From positions 4,379,001-4,443,000 of the forward strand of contig NC_089731.1 in the NCBI RefSeq assembly GCF_035083965.1: 64,000 nucleotides of DNA. Reading direction: 5' to 3'. Origin of the DNA: Branchiostoma lanceolatum. Its lineage: Eukaryota; Chordata; Leptocardii; Amphioxiformes; Branchiostomatidae. Of this stretch, positions 53,466 to 64,000 are shown one piece after another; positions within the stretch are counted from its first letter, which is position 1, and each line of letters opens with the position of its first letter. Both the position numbers and the translations under genes were made by a program. Below the pieces are notes generated by a model. That model saw only the letters and a list, made by a program, of their open reading frames with translations. It had not been told where the DNA came from and did no database searches.

Positions 53466-56400
53466 ATGGCGGAAGGCACCGGTGACGGACTGTCCATATT
53501 GGATCGGATTAAGCAATTTGACAGCAGCTCGCAACCAACTCAGCCCGTGAGTCATGTCAAACCCAAGAAACCTTCCCTCAAGAAAAGACCTGGACAAAAA
53601 GCTCACGTTATTTCTTCTCATGGCCACATTGCCAAGTCCAAACCACCGCCGCTGACCAAGAAAATTTCTTCACACAGGCTCGTGATGGTGGAAAAATGTG
53701 TCACATCACCCAAGTCAAAGAACGCAGACTTTTCCTCCCGGTTGCCTACCAGCCCCTCAAAACCCATACAGCTGAGTAAACCAGCTCTTAAACCACCTGT
53801 TGCCAATAGGAGCAAACCCTTACGGCCTATGCGGTCAGTTGACGACGATTCTAAACCCTCTCCACCAAAGACAAAACCTGTTGTTGCAACCAGGAACAAA
53901 GTAAACGCTGGTACGGGACAGAATGCTAACAAGAACAGTGCAGAAAATTTTCAAGTAGAAGCTCGTGAGTCTGCCGGCAGTATTTCGGCTCTTGCCAAAA
54001 AGTTTGAAGCTGGTGTTTCGACGAGTTCTACAAATGGGGAGAGTTCACGCACAAATGGACATGAGCAAAAGAAACCAAAGATTGTTCAGAGGAAAATCAG
54101 CAAAGAGCCGGCTGATGTTGAACTTGAGGAGTCGACGCCAAAATCCGTGGCCCAGAAATGGAAGACATTAGAACAGTCCACAGCAGCCAGCAGCAAACAA
54201 GTGCCCAGAACTCCTGAAAAAGTACCAGTGAAGAAGTTTCCACCTGTTGTCACTTCTACATCTGGATCAATGGCAGCAGGTATGTTTAATGTTCATCTAT
54301 ACTTTTTATAGTATAAATACTACTGTACCAAATTGTTGAAAATAGAAAAAGGTATGAAAGATTATAAAAAGAATAATTACTTTTTTAAGTGGTAGCTTGA
54401 TTATGAAAGGAAGGCCTTGTGAGCTTGAAATAGAAAGCAAAACATCTCCAGAAATATTGTTTCTTACTCGGACATGTATTTTCTCTTTCATTAAACTGAA
54501 AGGTATGTTCCATGCTCTGTGCATGTTGGATATGCAGGAATACTAGTATTTGAAGCCCCAGGGATTACTTACCAGTAGACTGTGCCAAGCCACATGCTGC
54601 TGGTTTGAACCCAAAAGTAGGCCAGTCCTGGATAATAGCCAATTTGCAAATTCCTACACATCATCGTGTACAGACAGTACTGACAGACATTTTGCTTTTG
54701 TCACACAAATACATATTGTTCCTAAGATTTACTTAAATAAAGTAATACGCGTACACTATCCATAAATTGTGCATTGTTTGTTTTATCAAGGACAATGTGA
54801 CAAGAAGACATTGTTTCTTGCTGATAATGACATTGTCATACTGTTCATCAGTACTGTTCATACATGTAGGCGAGTCAGCAGAAAAATAGATGATGTCAGT
54901 TGTAACATGTTTCAGCTATTTCCTGACTTGTCATGATCTTGACCATGGATAATTAATCAAAAGATATATATATAGCACAGGCTGTACTGGAGTCACTTAT
55001 CACAGTCTGGTACATGTCTAAATTGGTTTACTTACTAGTATTAAAGTCATTTAATACACTAATGTCATGAAGTTGAATGCATCTACATGTATATGGCAAC
55101 TCAGTCATATATGAATGTTAGTTAATACTTGTAAAACAAAGTAGCAAGGTTGACAATTTTAAACATTTATCATTACTTTATGAATATAAGAAAAGGTACA
55201 GTAATTTATTAAAGAGTACTTGGGTTATGGACTTATGGCTACAGAATACAAAAGGCTGAATGTAGAATGATGATATAGTAGTAGTACTGTGTAGAACAAT
55301 TTACATTGTAATTCATATGTAAAAGTCGGATTCTACAGCTCTTGATTCACTGTTATAATGAATACCTGTCAGTGACTTGCCAGGGTCACTGTCAGCTAGA
55401 AGTTGGCTTTTCCTGTTGCCACACAAGAAGGCACCTGCTTGTATCTTCAAGATCTTAATTACAGTTAATACAGATGATTACCAAAGCTAAGTTGATAAAG
55501 ATGTTTGTCTTAGAGCTTCTCAGGATACTGGACTTCCTGTACATAGTTCAGAGAACCCAGGTATTACACCTGCTGGGTTCTCTGAACTACAGGAAGTTCT
55601 GTATCCTGAGAAGCTCTAAGACAAACATCTTTATCAACTTAATCTTTGAGTAAACATAAATCAAAAATAGAATGACGTGGGTGAAACAAACAACCAAGAA
55701 ATGGAGTCAATGTGGCTTTCTTAGAAATAGTTTTTTTAGATTTATTTCAAATTGTAAATGCAATTAGCAGATTTTAAGAAACATCTCAACTGTGATGTAA
55801 ATGGTCTTTTCAATGGATACATTTAATCATGTATACATTATTAGGTACATATTCAGTTGGACGGTGTAGAAATGGGATGATCTGCATTTTCTGTATTATA
55901 TTATGCTATAATAATGCATGGTTCTATTGTAACAATTACAGTAATACTGTAACTATCAGTAGGTAACTCTTCCTTTTGTTAGTGCTAGAGTCCAGGCTAT
56001 ACTTCAAATCTACCAAGGAATGTGTGATTTGTCCATATTTGCATGAGTAAATGTCACTGCCTCGTTGGCATCATTGTGATGTGTATACAGTACATGAATG
56101 TAGGGTATGCTGAAAAGGCACTATTGACCCCTTGTTAACAAAAACATCACCCCTACAATTTGTCTATTATCTAGTCCCAGGTGAAGTGGTTCAACAGGAT
56201 GTCCCAGCACCCAAGAGCTTTCTTCACCAGAACAGGTAATAATTATCATGTGGACAAGTTAATGTCATTAAAGATTGATTGACATGTTGACAAGCATGAA
56301 AGCTGTAATTGATAGTACTATAGTTACATTGAGTCCAACAAATGTAACTATAGTACTATCAATTACAGCTTTCATGCTTGTCAACATGTCAGAAACAAGT

Positions 56401-59400
56401 ACAGCAACTACTAGGTACTGTAAATCTTAACACATTCGCAGCAGTTTTAATACTTTTATTATTATTTTTTTATTGTGACCTTTCCTTCACAAATTCATGA
56501 CACTTTGAGTATGAATATGCATTTCCGATACTGTACTTCAGAATTATTTCAACTGCAAACCTAAACACTGCAAATACCTAAATTCCCCCTCTATGATCTA
56601 TCACAAAATTCAGTCCCTGTGAAAATAACGAAAAATTACAGTCACAGTAGCCGACTAAATCATGCTCCTTGCTGCTGGCCGGACAGCTACTGGCTCAATG
56701 AACCTTAAACTTTAAGTTAAAGCTAGCCAGCAAGAAACATGTAAACACACGGCTACAGTCTTTTCATGTCATTTATTTTCGGTTTGTTGAAATGGTTTAG
56801 ACCAAGCAGGCAGAGTAGATCTGGTAGTAGGAAGTCTCCCTCAGCCAAGACGCGACCACTGCTGCCATCGGACGGGAGGGACAAGGTCACAGCTGTGACA
56901 GTCGAGGAGGATGACTGGGATGAGGATGAGGAGTATGAGGATGTGCTGTTACCTCCCAGAAAGGTAGGGAAGAGATTTCCTTTAGACTAATACTTACCCT
57001 CCTACTAACTATAAATCTTGAAATGTTTGCATTTATACATGTATATGGTTTAGATTTCTTAAAATCTCATGACACTGCCAATATGTACTGTTTCAGCTGC
57101 AAACCTTCTTTCTTTCTATACCATGAAATTCACCAGATGGTCGACTAGAATTTTGTAACATTCTCTAGCTAGTTCAAATCAAGAAAACTCAATTTATCTT
57201 TTAAGAATATATGAGACAGTTTGAACATTTTCTTCATGAGTGGAAAAATTGTGTAAAGTTTTTGCTAATGCTGAAGGAAAAATGATTTTTAAAGTCATTC
57301 TAATGATCAATCCCGAAACTTTTGTTGATTACTGTTGCTATAGAGTACACTCAAGTGGACTTCTAATATTGAATTGTCCTCCTCTGACATGTTAAAAGCA
57401 GACTTAAGCTTGACATAAAGTTGAAGAATCAATATTATTAGTGTAATGTATTTTTTATTTTATTTTTCCAGGTGCCGTCTGAAGGGAAAGTCAATGATTC
57501 AGATTCCTGGGAGACAGATGAAGATGATGATTACATGCACGAATATCACGACATCTATGAGTCGATTGCCATTTCACCTCCAAATGTCGACGTCAGCAGG
57601 CAATCCAAAAGCACTGTCGTACCAAAGCCCACCCTACCACCCCCACCGGTTCCTTCTAAACCAGTTCGGGATAGACTGGCTAGAAACTCTGCTGCCTCGG
57701 AAGACGCACCATCGGGAGCTGTGAATACTGTTCCCAAACCACCCAGAACAACTGGCAAACGCCTCACCCCCTCTCCCAACCCTCCTGATAGGGTTGCCAG
57801 CCTGGTAGACGCAGAAGAGGCTACAAATAAAACGAAAACAGCCCCTGCTACCATCCCCAGAAACATACCGCAGATCAAAGTGGACATAGAAAAAGCGAAA
57901 AACAAGAAAATTCCACCAGTCGAAGGAAGCTCACCGCAGACCAAAGGCTTAGGAAAGTACACGGGTGTAAAGTCCTTTTTGCACAACATGCTGGCAAAGT
58001 CCAAGTCAGGAGGGGATCTCACGGTGGATCAATCTCTAAACCCGTCGTCTTGCCCGGATACTCTCTCACCTCTGGCATCTGCTGCCTTGGAGGGAAGGAA
58101 TTGGAAGTCGTTAGAGAAACTCGGTGAACAGAGAGAAGAGTATGAACACATGGCGTCTACGAAAAAGGGCGCCGTGGGTGTCCCGAACTTACCCCGCCGC
58201 GATGACAGACCACCTGCCACCCTGCCTAGAGATCTGACAGGTACGTTGTTCGGTATACATTTTGTATAACACCGTGTGTAGACGATTACAGAGTAGTCAT
58301 AACATTTCTTTCTACAGGAAATACCTATCAAAAGGCTCTGTGGATAGAGTCGGTGGTATGCGGTATCACAGATATTCGCAGATGTAACCACAGGAATGTT
58401 GTTTTGGCTGCCAAAGTCGGCAACCAGGTTCAATTTCTGTAGTCATGGTCTACTGATTCAGAATTTCTTTGTTTTCAGTTTAATTAGATTTCATTGTTAT
58501 GATTCCAACAATGTATCAAGCAATTAAAGTGCTGTATTTGTAATGATTTAAGTAAAATGTTGAAGTTTTGGTTGTCTCTGACAGATATATCATACATATC
58601 TTTGCAAGGTTTGAAACTATAGCAGTTTTCCTTGTCTTAATTTTAACATTACTTTCTCAAGAACATGTAGATTGTTTACATATTTTGTATTCAAAGAAAG
58701 TTAGTTATAATAAATAATATAAGTTAAAGTTCATTGTACACAATTTCGTATTATTTTCAACAGTAGGTGGACAGACTCAGATTGAATTTTGTTTCTTTGA
58801 ATCCTGATTACGTTTTTACTTACTTGACTATCCCAATAAAGTACAACATTTGAAGTACTAGTAGTTGAAACTACTTCAGAAACATGCTTTATTACATTAG
58901 TCAAGCATTTCATGTGGCATGTGACTTAAGGGGGGATTAGGGTATTCCAGTTTGGGCGGCAATACATGCATTCTTATGGGGAAGTTCACAGAAATTAGGT
59001 GTCATTATCTCAGGAACCAAAGATTCTGACCAAGAAAACTTACCCTTAAATTCTGACCTGTTCTGCAGACCGTCATCTATCAGAATTACGAGAACTTCTA
59101 TACGGCTATTCACCGGGGAAAACACCCCCTCTTTAAATTTTATTCTGAGCTCTCTCATCCTGGGGTCTAGGCGCCTGCGCTAATACCCTCGTCCCCCCTT
59201 AAGTATACTTAGCAATTCTTTTACCACTTACTTTACTCTGACTCTTTTCCCGGCAGTGCAACAGTGGTCGTCCATGGATTCAGACACATACATGGGCACA
59301 GAGTATCTGGATATTGTGGAGTTTCCAGACAACCCACAGGGTGGTGATGATGACCTTTATGTCTTGCCAGACAACGGTGACGATGAAGTTTATGAGGATG

Positions 59401-62151
59401 TTCTTGTATCAAGAGGTATGGAAAGAAATGTTAACTTAAATCTATGTTAAAAATATAGATAATATAAATTGTAATCTTTAGAAAATGAACTATACCTGTA
59501 GTTTATGGTAGTTACTATAATGAAAAATCTTGAAATATTTGTTGCCGTGGTATATTTTTCTTGTTGTCACTTTTTTTCCACCCTTAACTCAGTGACTACT
59601 ACATGATCTTTAAAACCACAAACTCAAAGATGCCTCAGATGCTGCCCATGTTTTTCCCATGTTGCAAACCTTAGTAAACTTAAAGGATTTTATTTTTTTC
59701 ATGTTATACATGGATTTGTCTGGGGTTTTTTCAGGAGTTCATGAGCAAGACATGTCCGAGCCCCTCTCGGGTACGTACATGGACTTTGATGAAGTCCCCA
59801 CTCTCCAACAGCCGAACGCACAGATGGAACGTTCAGAGTACGAGACGCCTATGTTTCCTGGGGGGGAGATGCCTGCATTCCTCACACCCATCAACCAAAG
59901 GTTGGCAGATGTCTTTTTTTTTTCAGGTTTCTTTTTTTCAGGTTTCTTATATATATGGATTAAAGGGCATGGCTTTAAGGCCTTTGGATAAGTACATAGC
60001 CAAAAAATATATGTAGTCACAAAACTGCAACTTCATTATTCTTGTGAGGCTAGTTTCTTAAAATATATTGTGTGTACATTGTGAAATATTAATGTTGTAA
60101 ATTGAAGTCAAATGATACTGAAATTTCAGTACATTTAAAGCTCTTAGACTAGTAAGTGGACCTGTGAGCTTTTTCTTCTTTTTCTTTTTGAAATAATTAA
60201 TCATGACATCTTAGATGTGTCATGCAAGAGTAAGCAAAAAGAAAACAAATCTTCTTCCAAACTGTGTGTGAATTGTTATAAAATGCACTTTGTCCCAATC
60301 AGTAAAATAGGCTCAGACCCATTTTGACAGTTACCTAACATTATACAATCTAGGGTATGGCAGGGTACTATAAGTGATATGTTTATCTCTGTTTGTTTAT
60401 ATCTGCTTGGTGTGAGGTGACATTAAACATAACCTTGGATAACCCCAAAAAGTAAACAAAACTGAACCTTGCAATCTAAACAGAAACTACTGTGACATTT
60501 AGTTTATTTCTAATCATAGTTGAACTTCTTGCTTTGATTTCTCGCATGTAGAAGACGTGAGGAATGCAGCAAGTTTTGCAATGGCAACAAGTGTATAGAA
60601 AGAAGACAATTGGTTCATGTTTTATTTTTAGAACTTGAGTGCTTTGCTATTCCCTAAGAAGGAGACCAACACTTCTATTTGTTGCTGGTTTGTGTTATAT
60701 TTTTAGAGCTTTGCTCGCAGCATTCTTTTTTGTCAGTAATTTTACCCATGTCCTTGTCCAGGATTTAATATGCATCTGAAAATGTGTTCAATGTTGATAT
60801 TTGTAACACAGGGTGGAGCCAGCCCACAGTGACAATGCAGATGCAGATCTGAGGGTGGACTATGTTGCCAGAACCAACAACAGGCAGAGCAGGTTTTTCC
60901 ATGGTAAGTGCACTGTCATACTGCCATATAGCTTCCTTGCATGCATAATAAATGGCCAACTTACATGTGAAACAAACAAAAAAGATTTATGCTTGAAACC
61001 TGGGTATATGCCAAGATTTTTTGATATTATCATCTGTTTGAAAGACTATAAAAATTATAGTTAGTTTTTTTGCATATATCTGTGCTCGTAAACCTTACTG
61101 TGAATTGTAGAACCAAGCATTTCTTGATTTAAGAACAGATCATAAATACATTGTGTATACTATACAATGTATTACAATTTTCAATGCATGCTTTGATAAA
61201 ATGCAGCACTCGAAAAAGAATGGTCAAAAAATGACAGGACAAAAGTGCAAAGTTTTGTCCTAAAACACATTCAACAACACTTATTTTATTTATATGTAGA
61301 GTACTAAGAGTAGAAACCTAGTTTATTTTCCTTGACTATCATAGCTTTTTTGATGAAATGTTTCAGTGCAGATATCTATCTTAATCTTGATATGTAAATT
61401 CAATAATTATTGTTTGTACTTTCAGAGCCCCTGTACCAGGTGTATAGAGCACAAAAGTCAGCGAGAAGTATCAGGAGTAACCGTTCAGATGCCATCACAG
61501 AGGAGGAGCTAGATGTGGTACAGGAGGATGATGATGATGATTATGAAAACGTTGCATCCATGTCTGCCAGTGAAGCCTCCCTCAAGAGAACCATGTGGAA
61601 AGACCTTCCTGAGGTACTGTACATTCTGTTATTTTAGCGGGCACTTAATTTTGTAGTTTTTTTATATTTCAAGTTCAGAGGTAATACATTGGAGATTACT
61701 TAACTTTATCATAATTTTGAAGCAATTTATAGGTGTGGAGAGGTCACAGCAAAATTGGCAAAACTAAAACCACCACAGACATTTCAAAATTTACAGTTAC
61801 TGTAAAGAGACTTGCAAACTCCTAGGGAAATGACTTTATTTGTCAAGCGATTGCCATCAGTTTTACGACTTGTAGTGGTACATGTCTACCTGGGTTGCAA
61901 GAAAGAATACTAAAATGATAAAGACATTTGATTTAGAAGTGCCAAAATTTCCTAAATCCAGTCTTTTCACAGAGTATTGATGACTAAACTCGACATGTTT
62001 CCACACTTTTTATGACAAGTCTAGTTCAAATTAGTATCATTAACTTAACAATACTGACAAAAAGATTCTTGGTACATCTCAGGTGAGAGGCAGTGGTGTC
62101 CTGAACTCCCTGAGCCCAGCTGAGACGAAGCTGCAGGAAGCCCTGTTTGAG
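53466..62151 (+). CDS. Ephexin-family Rho guanine-nucleotide exchange factor, N-terminal part (continues past window)
   Basis: Nine coding exons are visible: 53466-54279, 56175-56235, 56801-56963, 57472-58240, 59257-59415, 59735-59900, 60812-60903, 61426-61613 and 62083-62151. They total 827 codons in one frame. Exon 2 could start at 56181 without changing frame. The long N-terminus is basic and proline-rich (PPPPVPSKP, KPPRTTGKR) with several Tyr motifs in acidic settings (EEYEDVLLPP, YHDIYESI, EVYEDVLVS, TYMDFDEV, DDYENV). The last exons read EPLYQVYRAQ, LKRTMWKDLPEVRGSGVLNS and LQEALFE, matching the entry into the DH domain of ephexin-type RhoGEFs (NGEF, ARHGEF5/15/16/19/26). DH, PH and SH3 domains should lie beyond the window. 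The acidic Tyr sites suggest kinase/SH2 regulation, as known for ephexins. Which vertebrate paralogue it matches is unresolved. Confidence 0.82.
55488..55641. mobile_element. 154-bp foldback element in RhoGEF intron 1
   Basis: The arms from TAAGTTGATAAAGATGTTTG to the mirrored CAAACATCTTTATCAACTTA pair almost completely, interrupted by a 4-nt insertion and a few mismatches. A short unpaired centre lies near 55562-55570. Confidence 0.7.
56280..56391. repeat. Perfect 51-bp inverted repeat with 10-nt loop in RhoGEF intron 2
   Basis: Positions 56280-56330 and 56341-56391 are exact reverse complements over all 51 bases, with loop GAGTCCAACA. The structure starts 45 bp after the exon 2 donor. A perfect arm match implies very recent origin or ongoing correction. 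Confidence 0.9.
58930..59198. mobile_element. TTAA-flanked MITE (piggyBac-like) in RhoGEF intron 4
   Basis: Left GGGGGGATTAGGGTATT and right AATACCCTCGTCCCCCC are inverted copies, with TTAA on both sides (58926-58929 and 59199-59202). Insertion at TTAA is the hallmark of piggyBac transposition. No transposase is present. It ends about 55 bp before exon 5 of the RhoGEF. Confidence 0.75.
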
Positions 62152-64000
62152 GTTTGTTTATTTATTTTCTGTCATCTTTTTCCAGGGTTGCAATAAATGT
62201 ACTAAATGTATATGAAGTGATGTGCAAACAGAAAATTAACATAAAATGTTGTACAATAATGATGATAATGATATGCTTATAATAAGAACAAAAACAATAG
62301 TTATAACAATTACCAATGAATAAAAACAATGATAACAAACAGGCGACACTTTAATTCCGGACTGACACTCTAATTCCGGACGACTTTCACCATTAAGGCA
62401 TAGTTTGAGTAGGAGACTTGATATTCAAGAGTATGCTATAGTACTTAATGAAAGTTACGTAGGTATCATCGGTAGGTCCCCTGGGACTTGGTCAGTTTTG
62501 CAGAATTTTGCAGAATTCTGCATTTGAGTGCAGAATTCTGCGCATCATCTGCAGAATTCTGCGATCATCTGCAGAATTCTGCGCATCATCTGCAGAATTC
62601 TGTGCATCATCTGCAGAATTCTGTGCATCATCTGCAGAATTCTGCGCATCATATGCAGAATTCTGCGCATCATATGCAGAATTCTGCAAGCCATATGCAG
62701 GATTTTTCTGCCAAACACAAAATATGAGTGAATTTGCAGTGCTCACGGTAATAGAGGGTGGAATAACCTGTGGATATACACTTGCTTAACTATAGCAACA
62801 TATAAAGTCCAATTGATTCAAGATGCACATTGTCCTCGACTCCTTGTCATATCCAAAATGTCACTATACTCTGTATCTGTGTCTATATAGCCGGTATAAC
62901 CAACCTTCCGTGTAACACACAAGCTTTGCAAGCACGTACCACGGAGGCAGCTGGTTATATTACACCGAATGACATGTCACATCTTACCTTCCCAGGTTTA
63001 AGTTTGAATACATGGAAGATCGTATATTGTCTAAAAGTGAGTGCTAGGTGGAAAATTACAGAGGGAAGTGAATGACAGTCTTAATCTAGGCCTGGTTTCC
63101 ACACAGTTTGCATAACATCGCCAACATTACCTGCCATCTGTACGGCCCCTTCGGGGTGGCTTTAGGCACACTGCCAGGCATGGCGCTTGTACTTTGGTCA
63201 AGACCCATTGTAACCTCGCCCAAATTCCAAAATAGCAGAAGAACAGCTATCGTTTTTTGTTCATGACGAATTAGATTATGGTAATTTTGTAGCTCACTTA
63301 CAAGGATCCAAGCAAATGTAGAACACAGGAGGCAGTTGATATAAAGGGGGAAAGACGGTGCATGGCTAGAATGGAGAATCAACCCATACAATTATTTTGT
63401 ACAGTACATGTACAGTAGAAGCCACTTAATTGCACCTCGGATAAACGCACATTTCATTTACCTGCACCGAATCCCAAAATCCCAAACCGGTTCCTATTCA
63501 CTGCATTGTTAGTGCCTCCGCATATCTGCACGGCGCATTGTCATCAATGCCGGATAACTGCACCAATTTTTTTCAATCGTCGACAAGTTAACTAAAAAGG
63601 TGCGGTAAACATCGGCAAACGCGGTACAAATGAGCCGATAAGTGCCTGTGTAGAGGCACAATAACGCCAATATGTCTAAGATTGTTTTCACTAACAAAAT
63701 AAGGTGGTCTCCATTGACAATCACATTGATAGTGATCCTATGGGAGGTCCTCGGTGGGTCACAGGGCGTGTCGTCACCGTAAAGAGACGCACGTCTGCCA
63801 AAGCAAACTTTAAGGCAGCATTGCGTTTTGGCAGACAGCATGCTGTACTCAATAAAGATTGGTCTCTACCTGTACACTGTCTTATTACTGTGAATGTATT
63901 TAAGTTCGCAGAGATTTGATTTCGTGTTTAAAGTATGACATGGGTGTTGTCGGCGGTTTTAGGTTCGCGGCAGCGCTATATTCACATACTGCTGCAATAG
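62152..64000. other. RhoGEF intron to window end
   Basis: I see no further coding exon. The stretch contains a palindromic 21-bp minisatellite (62495-62700), a possible pogo/Tigger-like terminus CAGTAGAAGCCACTTAATTG at 63413 without a visible partner, and a truncated ACTGTGAATGTATTTAAGTTC element (about 63885-64000). Confidence 0.5.
62495..62700. repeat. 21-bp minisatellite with palindromic core
   Basis: About ten copies of GCAGAATTCTGCGCATCATCT occur, with variants (TGTGC, ATATG). Each carries the 12-base palindrome GCAGAATTCTGC. Because the unit is a multiple of three, several frames stay open on both strands; these are not genes. Confidence 0.9.

Noticed and set aside
62495-62700. CRISPR-like array
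   Set aside because: Units are contiguous with no unique spacers, and the genome is eukaryotic.
63086-63841. Minus-strand open frames near the window end
   Set aside because: No domain recognised; part of the stretch resembles a pogo/Tigger-like terminus, but no transposase motif is visible.

Overview
The window reads as nuclear DNA of an invertebrate chordate, most likely an amphioxus (Branchiostoma). The reasons are intron-rich genes with GT-AG junctions that restore conserved protein families in frame, leucine-rich-repeat (LRR) receptors, a tandem C2H2 zinc-finger array, and dense small foldback transposons, tRNA-derived SINE-like pieces and microsatellites. The organism is an inference from content. 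I see no bacterial, viral or organelle features.

Layout: 1-3.6 kb is gene-free and rich in small inverted-repeat elements and a degenerate minisatellite. 3.7-15.6 kb is a five-exon TPRG1L (Mover-like) gene on +, with a long 3' UTR to about 18.5 kb. A complete two-exon LRR transmembrane receptor (LRR-TM A) lies antisense inside its intron 2 (8.9-11.3 kb). 19.1-31.2 kb holds three tandem C2H2 zinc-finger genes on + (14, 15 and 8 fingers). They share a 5' UTR exon, and zinc-finger genes 2 and 3 share an octamer/AACCGGTT/TATA-like promoter. A further orphan copy of that promoter has no gene behind it. 32.4-35.5 kb is LRR-TM B (+), a close paralogue of A in opposite orientation, whose cytoplasmic tail carries 18 copies of an 18-residue tyrosine repeat. 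37.4-39.7 kb is a third LRR membrane protein (C), with an ITAM-like tail but a reading-frame break. 42.0-46.0 kb is a four-exon secreted LRR-Ig protein. 47.4-50.4 kb is a five-exon DDAH gene on the minus strand. 53.5 kb to beyond the window is the N-terminal part of an ephexin-family RhoGEF; nine coding exons are visible and the DH domain is cut off just after it starts.

I worked out splice junctions by eye. For TPRG1L, LRR-TM A, LRR-TM B, LRR-Ig and DDAH the summed exon lengths give uninterrupted frames of 309, 601, 940, 754 and 277 residues. The visible RhoGEF exons sum to 827 codons.

Functionally the region is a mixture. TPRG1L, DDAH and the RhoGEF are conserved chordate cell-biology genes. 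The LRR and zinc-finger genes look like locally expanding, lineage-specific families. The three LRR-TM proteins have tyrosine-rich tails that suggest signalling receptors. The most notable observations are the LYNP repeat tail of LRR-TM B, the ITAM-like spacing in LRR-TM C, the duplicated zinc-finger promoter module with an orphan copy, several small transposon families with visible target-site duplications, and a perfect 51-bp intronic hairpin.
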